A stretch of 64,000 nt of DNA. It comes from Arthrobacter sp. OY3WO11. GTDB taxonomy: Bacteria; Actinomycetota; Actinomycetes; Actinomycetales; Micrococcaceae. A program made the translations under genes and the position numbers. The notes beneath the pieces were generated by a model. It was given only the letters and a program-made list of their open reading frames with translations, did no database searches and was not told the origin of the DNA. This document shows, in pieces, positions 56,896 through 64,000 of the stretch (position 1 is its first letter; every line of letters starts with the position of its first letter). The DNA lies in contig NZ_LWLP01000001.1 in assembly GCF_001641125.1 (NCBI RefSeq), positions 1,003,835-1,067,834 of the forward strand, written 5' to 3'.

Positions 56896-58268
56896 CCAGC
56901 GACGCCCAGGAGGAACCGAGCAAACCCGAAGCTGACCATCCCCGGCACCTCGACCACACGTGGGACGAAGCCCGGCAGGCCGCCTTTGACGCCGCCCAGC
57001 CGATTCCCGCCGGGCCAGTTGCGCTGGAGCTGGCCCTCGGACGAAAACTGGATCAGGACATCGTGGCGCTGCAGGACATGCCCCACTATGCTTCTTCGGC
57101 GATGGACGGCTGGGCGGTGAACGGCACCGGACCGTGGATCCTGGTTGAACCCGGTACGCCCCTTGCCCCGCACCAGGCAAGTCCCATCGCCACAGGGGGA
57201 CTCATCCCCCCGGGCGGCAAGTCGGTACTGCGCAGTGAAAGTGCCCGGTTGGACAAAGACGAGGACGGACTGCCCATCCTGATGACGGGTGGAACGGCCC
57301 GCCCCGGCGAGCCCCGCACCGGCCAGCACGTGCGGAAAGCGGGGGAGGAGGCTTCCGAGGGCGACGCCCTGGTCAGGGCCGGGGTGGTGCTCAACCCCGC
57401 ACACCTGGCACTGGCCGCCCTGGCGGGGTATGACGAACTAGTGGTACAGGGAAAGCCCATGGTCCGGCTGCTGCTGACCGGCTCCGAGGTGGTTGGCCAC
57501 GGCGTGCCCGTCCCCGGCCAGGTGCGGGACACCTTCGGCCCGCAACTGCCGGCAGTGGTGGGCATGCTGGGCGGGATCCCCGGCGGGCAGCAAAGGATCG
57601 GCGATTCGTATGCTGAGTGGCTGGGCGCGCTGGAGGACGTGGTCCCGGAGGTGCCGGGGGCACCGGACCTGCCGGCCGACGTCGTCATCACCACTGGCGG
57701 GACGGGAAAATCCGGCACCGACCACCTTCGCCGGGCCGTAGCTGAGCTGGGAGGGCGGCTGATCATCGACGGCGTTGCCATGCGTCCGGGGCATCCAGCC
57801 GTCCTGGCCGAACTTCCGGATGGACGCTTCGTGCTCGGACTGCCGGGCAACCCGCTTGCCGCAATGATTGCCCTGTCCACGGTAGGGGCCCCGCTGCTGG
57901 CGGCGCTGGGGCACGGCGGCATGCCAGCGGTACAGGAGGTGCCGTGCGGAACCACCCTCGAGCCGGAGCCGGGGCGCACACGCCTCATGCCGTTCCGGTT
58001 GCTGTACGGGATGGCCTCGCCTGCCCGGCACACCGGCCCGGGCATGATGCGGGGGCTGGCTTCCGCCGACGGCGTGATGGTTGTTCCTCCCCACGGGGTG
58101 AAGCTCGGTGAACTGGTGCCAGCATTCGCCCTGCCCTGGGGGCCGCCCATCCCTGCACCTCCTGACCCCAATGCCAGGCCGAAGACGCGAAGTGCCGGAC
58201 GGACAGGCCGGACAGCTGCCAAACCTGCGGCCACCGGCCCGGTGGACTGGAGCGAACTCCTTGGCTGA
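56892..58268 (+). CDS. moeA: Molybdopterin molybdotransferase
   Basis: Inserts molybdenum into adenylated molybdopterin. The 458-residue protein has the MoeA features SSAMDGWAV, TGGLIPPGG, the gephyrin-like segment VVITTGGTGKSGTDHLRRAV, MRPGHPAVLAELPDGRFVLG and LPGNPLAAMIA. The C-terminus has an extra Pro/Arg/Ala-rich stretch (about 420-450). It overlaps the upstream gene by 4 nt (ATGA), so it is translationally coupled. fdhD follows after about 80 nt. Confidence 0.92.
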   Translation: MTSDAQEEPSKPEADHPRHLDHTWDEARQAAFDAAQPIPAGPVALELALGRKLDQDIVALQDMPHYASSAMDGWAVNGTGPWILVEPGTPLAPHQASPIATGGLIPPGGKSVLRSESARLDKDEDGLPILMTGGTARPGEPRTGQHVRKAGEEASEGDALVRAGVVLNPAHLALAALAGYDELVVQGKPMVRLLLTGSEVVGHGVPVPGQVRDTFGPQLPAVVGMLGGIPGGQQRIGDSYAEWLGALEDVVPEVPGAPDLPADVVITTGGTGKSGTDHLRRAVAELGGRLIIDGVAMRPGHPAVLAELPDGRFVLGLPGNPLAAMIALSTVGAPLLAALGHGGMPAVQEVPCGTTLEPEPGRTRLMPFRLLYGMASPARHTGPGMMRGLASADGVMVVPPHGVKLGELVPAFALPWGPPIPAPPDPNARPKTRSAGRTGRTAAKPAATGPVDWSELLG

Positions 58269-58349
58269 CGAAGCCCGGGAACGGCCGGCTGCGCTGGCAT
58301 CACCACGGGGCGGTTGCGATGATGGAGTCATGAACAGGAACGGTGGGAC

Positions 58350-59225
58350 ATGGGACGTGTAACCCAGCGCCGCAAGGTGCACAAGTACGTGCTGGACGGT
58401 TCGCCGAATGCCCTCGAGTTCCCGGTCCGGTACCGGGAGGATGTCCTTGCAGTGGAGGAACCGCTGGAAATCCGGCTGGGCAGCATGTCCTACTCCGTCA
58501 CGATGCGGACTCCGGGCCATGACTTCGACCTAGTGGCCGGGTTCCTGGTGTCCGAGGGCGTCATCTGGGATTCCGGGCAACTTGTCTCGCTGCGCTTCTG
58601 CGCCGGGGAAGACGAAAACGGCGTGCAGACCTTCAACGTGGTCGAGGCCCAGTTGCGGCCGGATGTTGAGGCTCCGTCCATAGGCCGGCACGTGTACACC
58701 TCCAGTTCGTGCGGCATTTGCGGCACCGATTCCATCGAGTCCGTCAGCAAGTCCTCGCACTACAGTCCCGCCGCAGATCCCCTGAGCGTTTCCGCGGAGG
58801 TGCTTGCCTCGCTACCGGACATTCTTCGGGAGTCCCAGCGCCTCTTCGACGACACCGGCGGCGTCCATGCTGCCGGGCTCTTCCGGATTGAGGACGACGG
58901 CGGCGCAAACCTTCTGTGCCTCCGGGAGGACGTGGGACGGCACAACGCCGTGGACAAGGTGGTGGGGTGGGCCCTGCGTGAAGGCCTGCTGCCCCTGAGT
59001 GGCACGGTCCTCCAGGTCTCGGGCCGGGCATCGTTCGAGCTGGTCCAGAAGGCTGCTTTGGCCGGGATACCCGTCCTGGCTGCCGTGAGTGCGCCATCCA
59101 GCCTTGCAGTCGAACTGGCCGAGGCCAGCGGCCTGACGCTCGCCGGCTTCAGTAGGGGAACCAGCCTCAACATCTACGCAGGCGACGGGAGAATACGGCG
59201 GCCGGTGGCAGCTTCGCCGTCGTAG
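58350..59225 (+). CDS. fdhD: Formate dehydrogenase accessory sulfurtransferase
   Basis: Transfers sulfur to the molybdenum cofactor of formate dehydrogenase. The 291-residue protein has the diagnostic C121-G-I-C124-G loop in SSSCGICGTDSIE at the same residue numbers as E. coli FdhD. Also visible are MRTPGHDFDLVAGFLVSEGV, REDVGRHNAVDKVVGWAL and SGRASFELVQKAALAGIPVL. A formate dehydrogenase structural gene is not in this window. GGTGGG precedes the ATG. Confidence 0.95.
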   Translation: MGRVTQRRKVHKYVLDGSPNALEFPVRYREDVLAVEEPLEIRLGSMSYSVTMRTPGHDFDLVAGFLVSEGVIWDSGQLVSLRFCAGEDENGVQTFNVVEAQLRPDVEAPSIGRHVYTSSSCGICGTDSIESVSKSSHYSPAADPLSVSAEVLASLPDILRESQRLFDDTGGVHAAGLFRIEDDGGANLLCLREDVGRHNAVDKVVGWALREGLLPLSGTVLQVSGRASFELVQKAALAGIPVLAAVSAPSSLAVELAEASGLTLAGFSRGTSLNIYAGDGRIRRPVAASPS

Positions 59226-59261
59226 GCCTACCCAGCCGCCTGCTGGCCCGGAAAACAGTCG

Positions 59262-59275
59262 GGGAAGCGGTTCCG
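59262..59275. promoter_or_regulatory. LacI-type operator in front of the alpha-mannosidase gene
   Basis: GGGAAGCGGTTCCG fits the pattern NGNAANCGNTTNCN seen at 38264 and 38332, with a perfect inner GGAA-GCGG-TTCC inverted repeat. It lies 6 nt upstream of the likely -35 element. Confidence 0.65.
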
Positions 59276-59281
59276 AAAAGG

Positions 59282-59310
59282 TTGGTAAAAGACCTGCCAG
59301 CGGGTAGATT
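59282..59310 (+). promoter_or_regulatory. Likely promoter of the alpha-mannosidase gene
   Basis: TTGGTA (59282-59287), a 17-nt spacer and TAGATT (59305-59310) make a plausible sigma-70-type promoter about 54 nt before the start codon. Confidence 0.55.
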
Positions 59311-59363
59311 TATCCATCGAATGGACACCAGGATCCAGTCCCAAGCGCTAAAGAGGGCACACA

Positions 59364-62300
59364 TTGCATGACGACCGCCGGATCACGGAAGTGCGCCTGC
59401 ACAGGTTCCTGCGCGAGCGCATAATCCCGGCGGTCTACAGCCGGACTCTTCCCCTCACCCTCAGTAGTTGGGATGCCCCGGACGAACCCGTTCCCGCGCT
59501 GGAAGCCATGCGGCAGGAGTTCCAGCCACAGGAATACGGTGCCTTGTGGGGTAAGCCCTGGGGCACCAAGTGGCTCCGTCTCCAGGGCGAGGTCCCCGAA
59601 TCGTGGGGCACGGAACCGGACACCACCGTTGAAGTGCTGGTGGACCTTGGATTCACCGTTGAAGTACCCGGTTTCCAGTGCGAGGGCATCGCGTGGCGCC
59701 CGGACGGCACCATCATCAAGGCGGTCTCGCCGCGGAACCAGTACATCCCGCTGAAACTCTTGGGCGGTGGCATGGCGGTGGACTTCTACGTTGAGGCTGC
59801 GGCGAATCCGGACGTCGCCCAGGGCTGGACGTTCGCGCCTACGCCCTACGGGGACAAGTCAACGGCCGGGACAGCACCGCAGTACAGGCTGGGAAACCTC
59901 GTCATCGCCGAACTGAACCAAAATGTCTGGGAACTGCAGCAGGATATTTCAACGCTTTCAGGCCTCATGGCGGTATTGCCCCTGGAACTGCCCAGGCGGC
60001 ACGAGATCCTTAGGGCACTCGAGCGCATGATGGACATCATGGATCCGGACGATGTGGCCGGGACTGCTGCCGCAGGACGAGAAGCGCTCGCCGACGTACT
60101 TGCCCGGCCGGCTTATGCCTCTGCGCACCAGCTGGTAGCCACCGGCCATGCCCACATCGATTCCGCCTGGCTCTGGCCGGTCCGGGAGACTGTCCGGAAG
60201 TGCGCCCGGACGTTCTCCAACGTTGTGGCGCTGATGGACGAGAACCCGGACTTTGTATTTTCCTGCTCCTCGGCCCAGCAGTTCGCCTGGATCAAGGAGT
60301 TCTACCCCGAACTCTTCGGCCGCATCCGCGAGAAGATCCGCGCCGGCCAGTTCGTTCCGGTAGGCGGGATGTGGGTTGAATCGGACACCAATATGCCCGG
60401 CGGTGAGGCAATGGCGCGGCAGTTCGTGGAGGGCAAGGGTTTCTTCCTCGCGGAGTTCGGTGTCGACTGCCACGAGGCCTGGCTGCCGGATTCCTTTGGA
60501 TACTCTGCGGCGCTGCCGCAGATCGTCAAGTCCGCAGGCAGCCGCTGGTTCCTGACCCAGAAAATCTCCTGGAACCAGATCAACAGGATGCCGCACCACA
60601 CCTTCAACTGGGAGGGCATCGACGGCACGCGGCTCTTCACCCACTTCCCGCCCGTGGACACCTACAACTCGGAGCTGAGCGGGCGCGAACTTGCCCACGC
60701 GGAGCGGAACTACCGCGATCACGGCCACGGCACAGTGTCGCTGGTGCCGTTCGGCTATGGCGACGGCGGCGGCGGACCAACGCGGGAAATGCTGGCGGCT
60801 GCCTCACGCGCCGCGGACCTGGAAGGTTCTCCAAAGGTCCGGATCGGCTCCGCGGAAAGCTTCTTCACGCAGGCCGAGGCTGACTACCCCGTCCTGCCCG
60901 TGTGGGTGGGCGAGATGTACCTTGAGCTGCACCGCGGAACCTACACCAGCCAGGCCAGGACCAAAAAGGGCAACCGCCGCAGTGAGCACCTGCTGCGGGA
61001 GGCGGAATTGTGGTGTGCAACGGCTGCTGTGCGCACCGGCGGCAGCTTCGCCTACCCGGCTGCGGAACTCAAGCGGTTGTGGCGGCTGGTCCTTCTGCAG
61101 CAGTTCCACGACATCCTTCCAGGCAGCTCCATCGCCTGGGTCCACCATGATGCCGAGCGGAACTACCAGGCAGTCAGCGATGCCCTTGAAGCAATCATCA
61201 GCGAGGCTGCGGCCGCCGCGCTGGGCAGCGGCGGCCGGACATTCCTCCTGAACGCTGCGCCGCACTCCAGGGACGGGGTGCCTGCACTGGCCGCAGGCGA
61301 GCCGGCTGCAGCGGATGGCGCGGTCCAGGCCACCGCTGACGACGGCGGCTTTGCCCTGGACAACGGAGTCATCCGCGCCGTCCTGGACGCCGACGGGCTG
61401 ATTGCCTCGCTGGTGGATTACGCCAGCGGCCGGGAAGCGATCGCTCCCGGCCAGCGGGGTAACCTCCTTGAACTGCACCGCGACACTCCCAACGAGTGGG
61501 ATGCCTGGGATATCGACGAGTTCTACCGGCGCAACGTTTCGCCACTGACCCGGGCCGCTTCCGTCCGGCTGGTTCACGAAGGGGCAGATGCCATTGTCCT
61601 GGTGGAGCGGCTGGCCGGGACTTCCACCATTACCCAACGGATCGCACTTGCGCCGGGCAGCCCGTCCCTCTCCATCACCACCTCGGTGGACTGGCAGGAA
61701 CGCGAGAAACTGCTGAAGCTCGGCTTCGCGCTGGACGTCCGGGCGGACAGGTCGGCTGCAGAGACGCAGTTTGGCCACGTGTTCCGGCCCACCCACACGA
61801 ACACGTCGTGGGAAACGGCAAAGTTTGAGATTTGTGCCCACCGGTGGATCCATGTGGCGGAGCCGGGGTATGGTGTGGCGATTTCCAACTCCTCCACCTA
61901 CGGCCACGACGTCGCGCGGAACATCAGGGATGACGACGGCGGCACCACCACCACGGTGCGCCTGTCGCTGTTGCGCGCTCCCAAGTTTCCCGATCCGGAG
62001 GCGGACCGCGGGCTGCATGAGCTGACCGTTACGATCCGTCCGGGGGCGGATATTGCCGGCGCCGTGGAGGAAGGCTACCGAACCAACCTTGTTCCCCGGT
62101 TGGTTCACGGCGGTTCCCCGGTGGAACCGCTGTTCTCCGTGACGAACCCTGCCCTGGTGATTGAAGCCGTCAAGCTGGCGGAGGACGGGTCCGGGGACGT
62201 GGTTGTCCGCCTCTACGAGTCCTTGGGCCAACGGTCGGCAGGAAAGGTGACCGCGAACTTTTCCGTGCAGGGCGTTACTTCAGTGGATTTGTTGGAGCGT

Positions 62301-62402
62301 CCGCTCGAGGCGCCGGGCGTGAACGCCTGTGCTGACGGAGCGGAACTGGGCCTGCGGCCTTTCCAGCTGGTGACCCTGCGGTTCGCCCGCGACCAGGGGT
62401 AG
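59364..62402 (+). CDS. GH38 alpha-mannosidase
   Basis: Hydrolyses alpha-mannosides such as those of mannans and glycoproteins, probably in the cytoplasm as no signal peptide is seen. At 1012 residues it is full length. Zinc ligands H264 and D266 lie in GHAHIDSAWLWP, and the nucleophile D376 lies in CHEAWLPDSFGYS. The beta-sandwich C-terminal half includes PTHTNTSWETAKFEICAHRW. The TTG at 59364 is the start, 8 nt after AAGAGGG. The ATG at 59368 is out of frame. A LacI-type operator upstream suggests sugar induction. Confidence 0.94.
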   Translation: MHDDRRITEVRLHRFLRERIIPAVYSRTLPLTLSSWDAPDEPVPALEAMRQEFQPQEYGALWGKPWGTKWLRLQGEVPESWGTEPDTTVEVLVDLGFTVEVPGFQCEGIAWRPDGTIIKAVSPRNQYIPLKLLGGGMAVDFYVEAAANPDVAQGWTFAPTPYGDKSTAGTAPQYRLGNLVIAELNQNVWELQQDISTLSGLMAVLPLELPRRHEILRALERMMDIMDPDDVAGTAAAGREALADVLARPAYASAHQLVATGHAHIDSAWLWPVRETVRKCARTFSNVVALMDENPDFVFSCSSAQQFAWIKEFYPELFGRIREKIRAGQFVPVGGMWVESDTNMPGGEAMARQFVEGKGFFLAEFGVDCHEAWLPDSFGYSAALPQIVKSAGSRWFLTQKISWNQINRMPHHTFNWEGIDGTRLFTHFPPVDTYNSELSGRELAHAERNYRDHGHGTVSLVPFGYGDGGGGPTREMLAAASRAADLEGSPKVRIGSAESFFTQAEADYPVLPVWVGEMYLELHRGTYTSQARTKKGNRRSEHLLREAELWCATAAVRTGGSFAYPAAELKRLWRLVLLQQFHDILPGSSIAWVHHDAERNYQAVSDALEAIISEAAAAALGSGGRTFLLNAAPHSRDGVPALAAGEPAAADGAVQATADDGGFALDNGVIRAVLDADGLIASLVDYASGREAIAPGQRGNLLELHRDTPNEWDAWDIDEFYRRNVSPLTRAASVRLVHEGADAIVLVERLAGTSTITQRIALAPGSPSLSITTSVDWQEREKLLKLGFALDVRADRSAAETQFGHVFRPTHTNTSWETAKFEICAHRWIHVAEPGYGVAISNSSTYGHDVARNIRDDDGGTTTTVRLSLLRAPKFPDPEADRGLHELTVTIRPGADIAGAVEEGYRTNLVPRLVHGGSPVEPLFSVTNPALVIEAVKLAEDGSGDVVVRLYESLGQRSAGKVTANFSVQGVTSVDLLERPLEAPGVNACADGAELGLRPFQLVTLRFARDQG

Positions 62403-62667
62403 CCGCTTCTTTAGCTCATGGAACCGTGAATTCGGGCCAGGCATTGAAGGGTGTCTGCGTCAGGAAAGCACGCGCCCAAACGGGCTTTAACCAGGCTGAG
62501 TGGGGGCGGTCCCCAACGGCCGCCACCACTCATCCCCCCAATAGGTGTGAAGGCCCCCGGAGCGGCCAACGTCTTGGAATTTATCCCCGTTCGAAAACGA
62601 CCTTCGCTCCACCTTCACACATTCATGATTGTTTCACATTCTAATGATTTTGTGAAAGCCAGCAGGG

Positions 62668-63405
62668 TTACTTTTCGGTATATGTCCTTTTGGCGGACGA
62701 CGTCTTTCTGTTCTGCACCCGTGCCGCCCAGATCAGCGCCAGGCCAAGGACGAAGCACAGTACGGCGGTGTAGTTGATGACGAACTCCGCCGCCCCCCAC
62801 TCGGGAGGCACCACGGGAAAGAGCAGTGTCAGGGCGATGGCCACTCCGCCTGTTGCCAGGAGTGCGGCGGCAACCCGCACGAGGACCGGCAACCGGCTCC
62901 GGACAGCGCTGACCATGGCGGGCAGCAGTACTAGGGATACGTATGCGGGATAAGCCCTTCCGGCTGCTCCGTAGTACTCCACCAGGACAAAATTCCGTTC
63001 GCTCTTTTGTGACGGTCCTGCAAGGCCTGCCGAAGAACCCGCCGTGTCCATCATGAAGAACAGGATCATCAACGCTAGGGAGATGACCAGCAGCACAACC
63101 ATGCCGGCTTTCCCCGTGATGAGCCGGTAGGCGCTGTCGGCGCCGAAACCGCGGGTGACCCGGATGCCGACAAAGTAGATGGCTGCGAAGATGATGAAGC
63201 GCAGCAGCAGGTTGGCCAGGTTGATGCCGCCCAGGGCCTGGTCGATGGCCACGTAGGGCGCTTCGATGCTCAGGAGGATGGCGACGGTCATCAGTCCGAA
63301 GATGTAGAACAGCGACCTGTTCTCTCCGCGGATGGCACTGGGCACGCGGGCCGCTGCGGTGAGCGCGCAGATGGCCAGCGTGGACCATTGAAGAATGTCG
63401 ATCAT
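62668..63405 (-). CDS. Integral membrane protein, unknown
   Basis: A 245-residue protein with about seven hydrophobic segments (for example AGMVVLLVISLALMILFFMM and LLATGGVAIALTLLFPVV). It has one longer hydrophilic loop (GSSAGLAGPSQKSERNFVLV) and a basic tail. I do not recognise a family. The ATG at 63405 follows GGGAGA by about 8 nt and overlaps the stop of the upstream gene by 4 nt (ATGA), so the two are translationally coupled. The HTH-like partner suggests a regulated or signalling role. Confidence 0.82.
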   Translation of the reverse strand: MIDILQWSTLAICALTAAARVPSAIRGENRSLFYIFGLMTVAILLSIEAPYVAIDQALGGINLANLLLRFIIFAAIYFVGIRVTRGFGADSAYRLITGKAGMVVLLVISLALMILFFMMDTAGSSAGLAGPSQKSERNFVLVEYYGAAGRAYPAYVSLVLLPAMVSAVRSRLPVLVRVAAALLATGGVAIALTLLFPVVPPEWGAAEFVINYTAVLCFVLGLALIWAARVQNRKTSSAKRTYTEK

Positions 63406-64000
63406 CCCAGGTTCTCCCAAATTTTTTCAGTTTGCGCTTGGTCCTGCTCCTGGCGCTTCAGCACCTTGCCCAGTGCCTGCAGCCGGTCGCCCGCCAAGGC
63501 GGTGAGGTCGCCGTCGGACAGGCTGTCCAGGGCGGCCTGCCGCGCACCCGGCGGCCAGCCCGCTTCCTCTTCGGTGATCAGGCCGGTAGCCACCAGGCCA
63601 CCGGCCGGTCCGACGCCGGCAGCAAGCGCGGTGGCAAGCGCCAGCTCCGGAGACAGCCGGTTGGCAGTCAGTTGCGCTGAATAGTTTTGGGGCGCCACTC
63701 CCGTGGCCGCGGAAACGCGGTGCCGCACTTCGCCGTCGTCGATGGCGTCAACCCAGTTTTTTACCGAGGTGGCGTGCGGGGCGGCGGTAAGGGGTGGTGA
63801 CGCTGACCCCGAAGTGCCGGCGGGCTCCGTTGCCGGACGCGCAAGGACAGCCCGCAGGAGATCGGCCGTGGAAACCTGGCTGACAAGTTCGCAACGCGTT
63901 GGCAGAGCCTGGGGACCGGCGAGGTCCCGGTATGCCTCGAAAGTGGCCAGGGCCGCGAGCGGGTTGACGTCGTAGGCGCGGCTGATGCTGACCACGGTGC
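63402..64000 (-). CDS. Partial: possible HTH-domain regulator cut by the window edge
   Basis: The frame is open to the end of the window, so the N-terminus is missing. The visible start (VVSISRAYDVNPLAALATFE) looks like the last helix of an XRE-type helix-turn-helix. About 175 residues of Ala/Leu-rich helical sequence follow, ending in a Gln/Glu-rich tail (KRQEQDQAQTEKIWENLG). Codons at 63993-63995 (GTG) could be mistaken for a start. It is coupled to the membrane protein gene by a 4-nt overlap. The regulator call is tentative. Confidence 0.6.
   Translation of the reverse strand, partial: TVVSISRAYDVNPLAALATFEAYRDLAGPQALPTRCELVSQVSTADLLRAVLARPATEPAGTSGSASPPLTAAPHATSVKNWVDAIDDGEVRHRVSAATGVAPQNYSAQLTANRLSPELALATALAAGVGPAGGLVATGLITEEEAGWPPGARQAALDSLSDGDLTALAGDRLQALGKVLKRQEQDQAQTEKIWENLG

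Noticed and set aside
59368..59400. ATG at 59368 as mannosidase start
   Set aside because: It is out of frame with the mannosidase. The TTG at 59364 is in frame with a good ribosome site.
60804..62231. A 475-codon open frame antisense to the alpha-mannosidase gene
   Set aside because: It has shadow composition and no ribosome site, and the plus-strand domain continues through it.
62570..62667. AT-richer stretch with TTTATCCCC as an origin or DnaA box
   Set aside because: It does not match TTATCCACA, there is only one copy, and no dnaA or dnaN is nearby.

Overview
The window is chromosomal DNA from a high-GC actinobacterium, most likely Arthrobacter, Pseudarthrobacter or a close Micrococcaceae relative. 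This rests on strong C/G preference at third codon positions, an IdeR/DtxR-type iron regulator, an EF-G2-like GTPase, DUF3263, DUF4193 and DUF3027 proteins, the XPB helicase with its partner, an orphan WXG100 protein, and c-di-AMP riboswitches in front of secreted cell-wall hydrolases. No sequence search was run, so the genus is an inference. I see about 59 protein genes, one tRNA, three riboswitches, several operators and about ten terminator-like hairpins. There is no prophage, insertion sequence, CRISPR array or rRNA operon.

Layout. 0-8.5 kb: a short array of 32-bp repeats, an SRPBCC protein, a FAD-linked oxidase, a DUF4032 kinase-like protein, an orphan sugar-ABC ATPase of the MsiK/UgpC type, otsBA trehalose synthesis, and a membrane-anchored DsbA-like protein. 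8.6-19.4 kb: tRNA-Thr(TGT), a ChaB-like protein, EF-G2-like GTPase, an MFS exporter, small conserved proteins, a secreted AMIN-like protein, an APC permease, Dps, and a drug exporter divergent from its probable TetR repressor. 19.4-25.6 kb: a glycine module of tandem glycine riboswitch, gcvP, gcvT and sdaA, with no gcvH. 25.6-32 kb: TspO, two tandem Fem-type transferases, a ThrE exporter, a siderophore-interacting reductase under a DtxR-type box, and uracil-DNA glycosylase. 32-39.4 kb: DUF3263, a LytR_C protein, a cold-shock gene overlapping a lipoprotein gene, groEL behind two CIRCE elements, a sugar-binding lipoprotein behind two LacI-type operators, and an RNase HI fused to a SnoaL-like domain. 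39.4-49.6 kb: WXG100 protein, two-component system, DUF427, a small FHA-protein operon, the XPB pair, and a cold-shock/DUF3027 pair. 49.8-55.2 kb: serC, the IdeR-like regulator, and three secreted cell-wall enzymes, the first two each behind a c-di-AMP riboswitch. 55.4-64 kb: HNH endonuclease, a molybdenum-cofactor block (mobA, DUF6457, moeA, fdhD), a GH38 alpha-mannosidase behind a LacI-type operator, and a membrane protein with a gene cut by the window edge.

How the parts fit. Glycine and serine breakdown are linked through the riboswitch and the gcv/sdaA order. Osmotic and cell-wall physiology may be linked by trehalose synthesis and c-di-AMP sensing. Iron control is suggested by the regulator at 51.2 kb and a matching box at 31.25 kb. 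Sugar use is suggested by an orphan ATPase, an orphan sugar-binding protein and the mannosidase, the last two sharing one operator pattern. I found no coherent, wholly undescribed multi-gene system. The best novelty candidates are the FHA operon, the RNase HI fusion, the dispersed hairpin repeat, the codon-atypical sdaA and the riboswitch-controlled hydrolase cluster.
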